30,175 bases of DNA from Deltaproteobacteria bacterium (GTDB lineage: Bacteria > Desulfobacterota_E > Deferrimicrobia > Deferrimicrobiales > Deferrimicrobiaceae), in contig JAMDCN010000146.1 in NCBI GenBank assembly GCA_023489025.1, positions 1 through 30,175 of the forward strand, in the 5' to 3' direction. Shown in pieces: positions 24,326-30,175 of the stretch. A model generated the notes under the pieces. That model made no database searches. It saw only the letters and a program-made list of their open reading frames with translations, and had not been told where the DNA came from. The position numbers and the translations under genes were made by a program. The first letter of the stretch is position 1, and each line of letters starts with the position of its first letter.

Positions 24326-24565
24326 ATGCCGACAGCGGGCAAGCTCACGCGCAAGTGCCAGGTCACGGTGCCGAAGGAGATCCGCCGCGCGCTCCGGCTG
24401 AAGGCCGGCGACCGGGTCTGGTTCGCGGTCGAGGGGGGCAAGGCGGTCCTGCGTCCGTCGCCGGATTCCATGGCGCAGGCGCTCAAGGGGTTGGGCAAGG
24501 AGACCTGGCGCGAGCTCGGCGGGGCCGACCGGTTCCTCCGCGCCGAGCGGGATTCCTGGAAATGA
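24326..24565 (+). CDS. AbrB/MazE-type antitoxin
   Basis: 79-residue SpoVT/AbrB swapped-hairpin DNA-binding protein: GKLTRKCQVTVPKEIRRALRLKAGDRVWFAVEGGKAVLRP is the typical beta-alpha-beta fold. A C-terminal tail (WRELGGADRFLRAERDSW) probably wraps the PIN toxin. ATG 24326 follows GAGGAGG at good spacing; an upstream ATG at 24302 would add eight residues and lacks a binding site. It overlaps the PIN gene by four bases. Such antitoxins bind the operon's own promoter. Confidence 0.87.
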   Translation: MPTAGKLTRKCQVTVPKEIRRALRLKAGDRVWFAVEGGKAVLRPSPDSMAQALKGLGKETWRELGGADRFLRAERDSWK

Positions 24566-25017
24566 CTCCGAAGGCGCCGTTGCGCGTCACGTCCGGGCGG
24601 CAAAAGGTTGTCGCGCTCGACACGAACATCTTCATCCATCACTTCGAGGAAAACCCCGTTTACATCGCATTTACCGGGAAGTTGTTCGACTGGATCGAGT
24701 CCGGGCGGGTCCGCGCCGTGACCTCGACGCTGACGCTGCACGAAATCCTCTCCGGTGCGCGCAAGGGCGGCAGGCCGGCGCTGGTCCAGGCGTACCGCGA
24801 CCTGCTCCTGTCCTTTCCGAACCTGGAGTTCATGCCGTTTACGGTGGAGTTGACGGATCTCTCCTCTGACCTGCGCGCCCGCTATGGTCTGCGGACGCCG
24901 GACGCCATCCAGATCGCCACGGCGATCCGCGGCGGGGCCGAATCGTTCATCAGCAACGACGAGAGCCTGCTCCGGGTCCGGGAGATCCGGGTGAAGCTTC
25001 CGGAACGCGCGGGGTGA
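24562..25017 (+). CDS. PIN-domain RNase toxin (VapC-like)
   Basis: 151-residue PIN protein. The acidic active-site residues are in VALDTNIFIHHF (first Asp, near residue 20), TLHEILSGA (Glu), LRTPDAIQIATA (Asp) and ISNDESLL (final Asp). PIN toxins are Mg2+-dependent RNases that cleave tRNA or rRNA until bound by the antitoxin encoded upstream. The ATG overlaps the antitoxin stop (ATGA). A 17-residue N-terminal extension before the first strand is longer than in minimal VapC. Confidence 0.88.
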   Translation: MTPKAPLRVTSGRQKVVALDTNIFIHHFEENPVYIAFTGKLFDWIESGRVRAVTSTLTLHEILSGARKGGRPALVQAYRDLLLSFPNLEFMPFTVELTDLSSDLRARYGLRTPDAIQIATAIRGGAESFISNDESLLRVREIRVKLPERAG

Positions 25018-25107
25018 AGCCGTCGGATCGCAGGGATCGCGCGCCGGCGTCGCCTCGGCCGGCCCGTCGTTGCGGGAGAACCGGCGGGGTCGATGGCGGT
25101 TTTGTGC

Positions 25108-25113
25108 TATAAA
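25108..25113 (+). promoter_or_regulatory. Extended -10 immediately before the lysE-type gene
   Basis: TGCTATAAA gives an extended -10 with hexamer TATAAA at 25108-25113. The expected start (25119-25121) coincides with ATG 25120, and there is no Shine-Dalgarno, suggesting a leaderless message. Confidence 0.5.
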
Positions 25114-25119
25114 TCCAAT

Positions 25120-25803
25120 ATGAATTTTGCTTCTCCCGCCGCCATATTCGCCTCCTCGTTCGTGATCGCGCTGTCCGGGGCGCTGATGCCGGGGCCGCTT
25201 CTCGTCGTGGCGGTCCGGGGCGCCGCCCGGCGCGGGTTCGTGACGGCGCCTCTGCTGGTCCTCGGGCACGGCATTCTCGAAGCGGGGCTGGTGGCGCTCA
25301 TCCTCCTGGGGCTGGCCGACTGGCTCAAGGGGGACCTCGCCACGGCGGTCATCGCGATTGCGGGCGGGGGGGCGTTGTTGTGGATGGCGATCGGGATGGC
25401 CCGCGAGGTTCGCACCCTCCGGTTCGACGGAAGCGGGGAAGGGAGCGCGGCCTGCGACGGGCAGGTCGTCGGCGTGAGGGACGGCCGCTTCCGCCCCGTC
25501 CTGGACGGGATCGTCGCCTCGGTCACGAACCCGTACTGGGTGATCTGGTGGGCGACGATCGGGCTCGGCTACCTCGTCCTCTCGCGCGGCCTCGGGCGGG
25601 TCGGGATCGTCTCCTTTTTCGCCGGCCACATCCTGGCCGACGCGGCGTGGTACCTGTTCGTCGGGGCGGCGATCGCGCTGGGGCGCGGGCGGTTCAACGA
25701 CCGGGCGTACCGGTTCGTGGTGGGCGCCTGCGCCGCGTTCCTGGTCTTCTTCGCGTTGTCGTTCGGCTACCTGGGGATGACGAAGCTCGTCCGGATGCTG
25801 TAA
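25120..25803 (+). CDS. LysE/RhtB-family amino-acid exporter
   Basis: 227-residue inner-membrane protein with about six hydrophobic segments. The LysE-family start is clear: FASSFVIALSGALMPGPLLVVAVRGAARRGFVTAPLLVLGHGILEAG contains the MPGP turn and the Gly-His motif. NPYWVIWWATIG marks the fourth segment. Members export amino acids or related metabolites by proton exchange; the substrate is unknown. ATG 25120 gives the correct N-terminus and sits at the probable transcription start. Confidence 0.88.
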   Translation: MNFASPAAIFASSFVIALSGALMPGPLLVVAVRGAARRGFVTAPLLVLGHGILEAGLVALILLGLADWLKGDLATAVIAIAGGGALLWMAIGMAREVRTLRFDGSGEGSAACDGQVVGVRDGRFRPVLDGIVASVTNPYWVIWWATIGLGYLVLSRGLGRVGIVSFFAGHILADAAWYLFVGAAIALGRGRFNDRAYRFVVGACAAFLVFFALSFGYLGMTKLVRML

Positions 25804-25833
25804 ACGTGGGTCCTTCAGATTAGGAGGCGGACC

Positions 25834-28332
25834 ATGAAAGCCGTCGTCATGGCCGGAGGGTTCGGGACGCGGCTGCGTCCTCTCACCGAGAAGCTGCCCA
25901 AGCCGATGGGGTACGTGGCGAACCGCCCGATGATGGAGCACGTGGTCCGGCTGCTCGCCCGCGACGACATCCGCGACCTCGTCGTCCTGCTCTACTTCTA
26001 CCCCGAGAAGATCACATCGTACTTCGGCGACGGCGCCCCGTGGGGCGTGAACATCGACTACGTGGCCGCCGAGGCGGACTACGGGACGGCGGGGGCCGTC
26101 AAGTACGCCGAGGACCGCCTCTCGGGGACGACGCTCGTCATCAGCGCGGACATCGTGACCGACTTCGACATCGCCCGCGCCGTCGCCTTCCACGGGGAGA
26201 AGAAGGCGGCCGCGACGATCGTCCTGACGCGCGTCCCGAACCCACTCCAGTACGGGATCGTGCTGACCGAGGAGGACGGCCGGATCGTCCGGTTCCTCGA
26301 GAAGCCGTCGTGGGGCGAAGTCTTCTCCGACACCGTCAACACGGGGATCTACATCCTCGAGCCCGAGGTGCTCTCCCTCATCCCGCCGGGGGCGAACTTC
26401 GACTTCAGCAAGAACCTCTTTCCCGCGATGCTGGCGCGGGGCGACCGGCTCATGGGGTACATCGCGGAGGGGTACTGGAAGGACGTGGGGAACCTCGACG
26501 AGTACCTGAACGTCCACCTCGACATCCTTTCGGGGAAGGCGAAGATCGACTTCGAGGGGCGCAAGGTCGGAGCGAACAACGTCTGGATCGGCGAGAGGAC
26601 GCGCGTCGACTACACGGCGGAGTTGAAAAACGTCATCCTGGGGAAGAACTGCGTCGTGGGCGGCGGGGTGACCGCCGAGAACGCCGTCGTCGGGGACGAC
26701 TGCGTCATCGAGGACGGCGCCGTCATCCAGTCCTCCGTGATCTGGCCGCGCACGAGGATCCACAAGGGGGTCCGCCTGCTCGAGAACATCATCGGCTCGG
26801 ACTGCGACATCCGGGGGCGCGCCTTCATCGCCGAGCGGGCGGTGGTGAGCGACCACTGCTACATCGGCGCGGAGGCGGTGGTCAAGGCGAACGTCAAGGT
26901 GTGGCCGCACAAGACGGTGGAGGACGGGGCGGTCCTCTCCTCGTCGCTCATCTGGGGCGAGAAGTGGGCCCGGTCGATCTTCGGGGCGTACGGCGTCTAC
27001 GGGCTGGCCAACTTCGAGATCTCCCCGGAGTTCGCCGCCAAGATCGGCGCGGCCTATGCAGCCACGTTCGGGAAGAAGGTCGTCCTGTCGACGTCCCGGG
27101 ACAGCCACAAGGCGTCCCGGATGATCAACCGGGCCATCATGACCGGGATGCTCTCCGTGGGCGTCGACGTCCACGACTACGGCGTCACGCCGCTGCCCGT
27201 CGTCCGGTTCCTCGCCCGCAGCCACCGGGAGGAGCGGGGCGGCGTCCACACGCGCAAGAGTCCCTTCAACCCGACATTCGTCGACCTCAAGTTCTTCGAC
27301 GACAACGGGCTCGACCTCTCCGTGGGGCTCGAGCGGAGCATCGAGGGCCTCTTCTTCCGGGAGGACTTCGTCCGGGCCGAGATCGATGAGACGGGTTCGA
27401 TCTCCTTCCCCGTCGGCGGGTTCGACACCTACGTCGACGGCTTCCTCCGCTCGGTCGACGCGAAGGCGATCGAGGCGAAGGGGTTCAACGTCGTCATCGA
27501 CTACTCGTACGGCTCGTCGGCCCTCCTGTTTCCCCGCATCCTCGGCCAACTCGGCGTCGAGACGGTCGCGCTGAACGCGATGCTCGACCCGGCGAAGATC
27601 ACGCGGACGCAGGAGGAGTTCGACAAGGGGCTCCACCACCTCACGGCGATCGCCCGCTCGCTGTCGGCGGACTTCGGCGTGATGATCGACACGGGGGGCG
27701 AGAAGATCTTCCTCGTCGACGAGAAGGGGGACATCATCCCCGACTGGGCGGCGCTGCAGATCGTCTGCCTGCTCGCGTGCCGCCAGGCGCGGACGGGGCT
27801 GATCGGGGTGCCGGTGACCGCCTCCCGGAACATCGAGACGATCGCCGCCCGTTACGGGATGGACGTGGTCCGGACGGGGACCCTGCCGCGCTCCCAGATG
27901 GCGACGGCCGCCCGGGACGGGGTCGAGTTCGCCGGCGACGGCCTCGGCGGGTACGTCTTCCCCCGGTTCCAGCCCGCCTTCGACGGGATGTACGCCGTCG
28001 TCAAGATCATGGAGCTGCTCGGGCGGGAGGACCGGACCCTCTCCGACGTCCTCCGGGAGGTCCCGCCGACCGTCTTCGTGCAGCGGAAGATCCCGTGTGC
28101 CTGGGAGCGCAAGGGGGCGCTCATGAGGCAGCTCGCCGACCACGCGAAGGGGAAGCCGAGCCAGTTCGTCGACGGCGTGAAGATCTTCCACGGGGAGGAC
28201 TGGGCGCTCATCTACCCGAGCCAGGACGAGGCGTACTTCCACCTGTGCGTCGAGGCGGGAGACCGGGCCGGGGCGGCGGAGATCGCGGACCACTACGCCG
28301 ACCTGTTCGCGGCCTGGAGCAAGCGGGCGTGA
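25834..28332 (+). CDS. Nucleotidyltransferase / hexapeptide / phosphomannomutase-like fusion (ManC-like)
   Basis: 832 residues in three parts. Residues 1-235 are a sugar-1-phosphate nucleotidyltransferase (VMAGGFGTRLRPLTEKLPKPM, EADYGTAGAV, SADIV metal Asp, FLEKPSWGE, YWKDVGNLDEY), complete and probably making GDP-mannose or a related NDP-sugar. Residues about 250-365 are left-handed beta-helix hexapeptide repeats. From about 385 to the end is an alpha-D-phosphohexomutase-like domain. In that domain the catalytic loop reads KSPFNP (475-480) instead of TASHNP, the metal loop DTGGEK (619-624) instead of DxDxDR, and the sugar loop EFAGDGLGG instead of GExSGH. Mutase activity is therefore doubtful. 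Fusions of this type are often annotated mannose-1-phosphate guanylyltransferase/phosphomannomutase. AGGAGG precedes the ATG. Confidence 0.9.
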   Translation: MKAVVMAGGFGTRLRPLTEKLPKPMGYVANRPMMEHVVRLLARDDIRDLVVLLYFYPEKITSYFGDGAPWGVNIDYVAAEADYGTAGAVKYAEDRLSGTTLVISADIVTDFDIARAVAFHGEKKAAATIVLTRVPNPLQYGIVLTEEDGRIVRFLEKPSWGEVFSDTVNTGIYILEPEVLSLIPPGANFDFSKNLFPAMLARGDRLMGYIAEGYWKDVGNLDEYLNVHLDILSGKAKIDFEGRKVGANNVWIGERTRVDYTAELKNVILGKNCVVGGGVTAENAVVGDDCVIEDGAVIQSSVIWPRTRIHKGVRLLENIIGSDCDIRGRAFIAERAVVSDHCYIGAEAVVKANVKVWPHKTVEDGAVLSSSLIWGEKWARSIFGAYGVYGLANFEISPEFAAKIGAAYAATFGKKVVLSTSRDSHKASRMINRAIMTGMLSVGVDVHDYGVTPLPVVRFLARSHREERGGVHTRKSPFNPTFVDLKFFDDNGLDLSVGLERSIEGLFFREDFVRAEIDETGSISFPVGGFDTYVDGFLRSVDAKAIEAKGFNVVIDYSYGSSALLFPRILGQLGVETVALNAMLDPAKITRTQEEFDKGLHHLTAIARSLSADFGVMIDTGGEKIFLVDEKGDIIPDWAALQIVCLLACRQARTGLIGVPVTASRNIETIAARYGMDVVRTGTLPRSQMATAARDGVEFAGDGLGGYVFPRFQPAFDGMYAVVKIMELLGREDRTLSDVLREVPPTVFVQRKIPCAWERKGALMRQLADHAKGKPSQFVDGVKIFHGEDWALIYPSQDEAYFHLCVEAGDRAGAAEIADHYADLFAAWSKRA

Positions 28333-28936
28333 CGGCCGGAGGCCCGCTCTCCGTTCACGTCCTCGAGGTGGGGCCGCTCGCCGTGAACGCTTACATCCCG
28401 GGGACGGGGGGGGGCGGATCCTGCGCGCCGTCGAGCGGCTGGGGTTTTCGGTGGACAAGATCCTGCTCACCCACGGCCACTTCGACCACGTCGGCGCCGT
28501 CGCTTTCCTGCGGGGGAAGACCGGGGCGCCCGTTCACGTCCATCCCGATGACGCGGAGAGGATGCAGTCGGCCGGGATCCAGGGTCTCATGTTCGGGCTG
28601 CGGATCAAGAGCCCCCCGCCGCCCGACGTCCTGGTGCGCGAGGGGGGCGGGATCGCGTTCGGGGAGGCCGCATTCCGGGTGGCCCACACGCCCGGTCACA
28701 CCCCGGGCTGCGTGAGCTTCATCACGGACGGGATGGCGTTCGTGGGAGACCTGATCTTCGCCGGATCGATCGGCCGGACCGACCTCCCCGGCGGAGACTA
28801 CGAGGCGCTGATCCGGTCCGTGGAGACGAAGATCTTCACGCTCCCGGACGAGACGGTCCTGTTCCCGGGACACGGGCCGGCGACGACGGTGGGGGAAGAG
28901 AAGCGGTCGAATCCGTTCTTCACGGGGGGGATCTGA
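28329..28936 (+). pseudogene. MBL-fold (GloB-like) hydrolase, broken at a G9 tract
   Basis: The GTG at 28329 overlaps the previous stop and encodes LSVHVLEVGPLAVNAYIPG, the usual start of glyoxalase II-like MBL proteins. At a run of nine G (28406-28414) the frame changes, and coding resumes as RILRAVERLGFSVDKILLTHGHFDHVG through to TGA 28934. About 15 residues expected between these parts (the strand ending in a conserved DPG) are missing. All visible metal ligands are intact: HGHFDH, HTPGHTPG, GDLIF and PGHGP. The downstream frame alone from ATG 28451 lacks the N-terminal strands. This is either a real indel or an assembly error in the G tract. Confidence 0.75.
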
Positions 28937-28938
28937 CG

Positions 28939-30147
28939 ATGGGCGCCCTGCAAGGCAAGGAAGTCGTCCTGGGAGTCACGGGCGGGATCGCGGCGTACAA
29001 GGCGTGCGAGATCGTCCGGGAGCTCGTCAAGCTCGGCGCGAACGTCCACGTGGTCCTCACGGATTCGGGGGCGCAGTTCATCACGCCGCTCACGCTCCAG
29101 GCGCTCTCGAAGAACCCGGTCGTGAGCGACCTCTTCAACTTGGTCCAGGAGTCGGAGATCGGCCACATCTCGCTCGCCCGGCGCGCCCACCTGCTCCTCG
29201 TCGCCCCCGCCACCGCGAACATCATCGGGAAGATCCGGAACGGGATCGCGGACGACATGCTTTCCACGGTGACGATGGCGACGGCGGCGCCGGTCCTCCT
29301 CGCGCCGGCGATGAACTCCCAGATGTACGCTTCGGCGGCGGTGCAGGAGAACATCGCGGTCCTGAAGGAACGGGGGTTCCACTTCGTCGAGCCGGACGAG
29401 GGGGAGCTCGCGTGTGGGACGGTGGGGCCGGGACGGCTGGCCGACGTTCCGAAGATCGTCGAGATGGCGCGGATCCTGCTCTCCGACAAGCCTCTCGCGG
29501 GGAAGAAGGTCGTCGTGAGCGCGGGGCCGACCGCCGAGGACCTCGACCCGGTTCGGTTCCTCACCAACCGCTCCTCCGGGAAGATGGGGTTCGCGATGGC
29601 CCGCGCGGCGCGGCGGCTCGGCGCGGAGGTGACGCTGGTCGCCGGGCCGACGGCGCTTCCGGCGCTGCTCTTCGTGGAGACCGTTTCCGTCCGGAGCGCG
29701 CAGGAAATGGGCGACGCCGTCTCCCGGGCGGCCCGGGAGGCCGACGTCGTCGTGATGGCCGCTGCCGTCGCCGACTTCCGGCCGGCCAAAGCCGTTGAGA
29801 AGAAGATCAAGAAGGAGGCGTTCGACGGGACGCTCGCGCTCGTCCCGACCGTCGACATCCTGGAGGGGCTCGGAAAGCGGAAGGGGAAGCGGGTCCTCGT
29901 CGGCTTCGCCGCGGAGACGGACGACCTCGTGCGGAACGCGATGGAAAAGATCCGCCGGAAGCGGCTCGACGCCATCGTGGCCAACGACGTCTCCCGCGCG
30001 GATATCGCGTTCGGGTCGGACCGGAACGAGGTCCGCCTCCTGTTCGCGGACGGGGAGACGCTCCAACTGCCGATCGACACCAAGGAGGTCGTCGCGGAGA
30101 GGATCTGGCGCGCCCTCCACGCGAAGCTGATCGGGGGAGGCTCCTGA
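28939..30147 (+). CDS. coaBC: Bifunctional phosphopantothenoylcysteine decarboxylase/phosphopantothenate--cysteine ligase
   Basis: 402-residue bifunctional CoA-synthesis enzyme (Dfp). The N-terminal CoaC flavoprotein half has LGVTGGIAAYKACEI, VAPATANIIGKI, the APAMNSQMY motif and ELACGTVGPGRLAD, whose Cys is catalytic. The C-terminal CoaB half has VVVSAGPTAEDLDPVRFLTNRSSGKMG, AAAVADFRPAKAVEKKIKK with the conserved Lys, and VGFAAETDD. It joins cysteine to phosphopantothenate using CTP and decarboxylates the product to phosphopantetheine, which CoaD (also in this window) then adenylylates. It starts two bases after the MBL gene. Confidence 0.96.
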   Translation: MGALQGKEVVLGVTGGIAAYKACEIVRELVKLGANVHVVLTDSGAQFITPLTLQALSKNPVVSDLFNLVQESEIGHISLARRAHLLLVAPATANIIGKIRNGIADDMLSTVTMATAAPVLLAPAMNSQMYASAAVQENIAVLKERGFHFVEPDEGELACGTVGPGRLADVPKIVEMARILLSDKPLAGKKVVVSAGPTAEDLDPVRFLTNRSSGKMGFAMARAARRLGAEVTLVAGPTALPALLFVETVSVRSAQEMGDAVSRAAREADVVVMAAAVADFRPAKAVEKKIKKEAFDGTLALVPTVDILEGLGKRKGKRVLVGFAAETDDLVRNAMEKIRRKRLDAIVANDVSRADIAFGSDRNEVRLLFADGETLQLPIDTKEVVAERIWRALHAKLIGGGS

Positions 30148-30148
30148 C

Positions 30149-30175
30149 ATGGCTGCGGCACCCGGCTCTCCGCGT
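30149..30175 (+). CDS. Start of the next gene (partial)
   Basis: ATG 30149 lies one base after the coaBC stop, and GGGGGAGG is correctly spaced upstream. Only nine codons (MAAAPGSPR) are inside the window, too few to identify the product. It is probably in the coaBC operon. Confidence 0.55.

Noticed and set aside
24280..28470. A 1,396-codon open frame on the minus strand
   Set aside because: It is antisense to the AbrB/PIN, lysE-type and ManC-like genes, is a composition artefact of high GC3, and shows Arg/Asp/Pro-rich sequence with no domain.

Overview
The window is about 30 kb of very GC-rich (roughly two-thirds G+C, strong GC3 bias), densely packed bacterial chromosome. It has a Gram-negative envelope (TolC-type outer-membrane channel, periplasmic adaptors, SurA-like protein), a futalosine-pathway menaquinone gene (mqnA), a DUF1858 protein, a response regulator with an acidic linker, and an rsmD-coaD-aminotransferase run. 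I infer a former deltaproteobacterial lineage (Desulfuromonadota-like or a related uncultured group). This rests on gene content only.

Layout. 1-850: the end of a bacteriohemerythrin gene, a small CxxC protein and a tRNA-Leu(CAG) on the minus strand with its own promoter. 855-8993 (+): a compact run of rnr, response regulator, valS, nadC, SurA-N-like and queD, in which the last four genes overlap by 1-4 bases. 9002-16283 (-): an operon read right to left as tolC, RND/MacA-type adaptor, MacB-type ATPase, MacB-type permease, mqnA and a DUF1858 protein. It is interrupted by an exact 1,539-bp tandem duplication spanning the tolC/adaptor boundary. 16284-17951: a composition-shifted stretch with a (TC)n tract and a frameshifted type I secretion adaptor. 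17972-19366 (+): a coupled mntA-hepT-sirtuin cassette. 19363-22811 (+): a class II aldolase with a strong sigma70-like promoter, then rsmD, coaD and an aminotransferase. 22812-24157: a fragment of a short-chain dehydrogenase, then tag and a NUDIX hydrolase on the minus strand. 24269-25017 (+): an AbrB/PIN toxin-antitoxin pair. 25108-30175 (+): a LysE-type exporter, a long nucleotidyltransferase/phosphomannomutase-like fusion, a metallo-beta-lactamase-fold gene broken at a G tract, coaBC and the start of another gene.

Most genes are housekeeping: RNA turnover, tRNA charging, NAD, CoA, queuosine and menaquinone synthesis, and base repair. The points of interest are the tandem duplication and its chimeric junction, the TC tract ahead of the secretion adaptor, the sirtuin coupled to a HEPN/MNT module, and the sugar-nucleotide fusion protein whose mutase catalytic loops all look degenerate. 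Two long homopolymer or repeat tracts sit at broken gene starts, so assembly or sequencing error has to be excluded there. I did not find a convincing wholly new multi-gene system.
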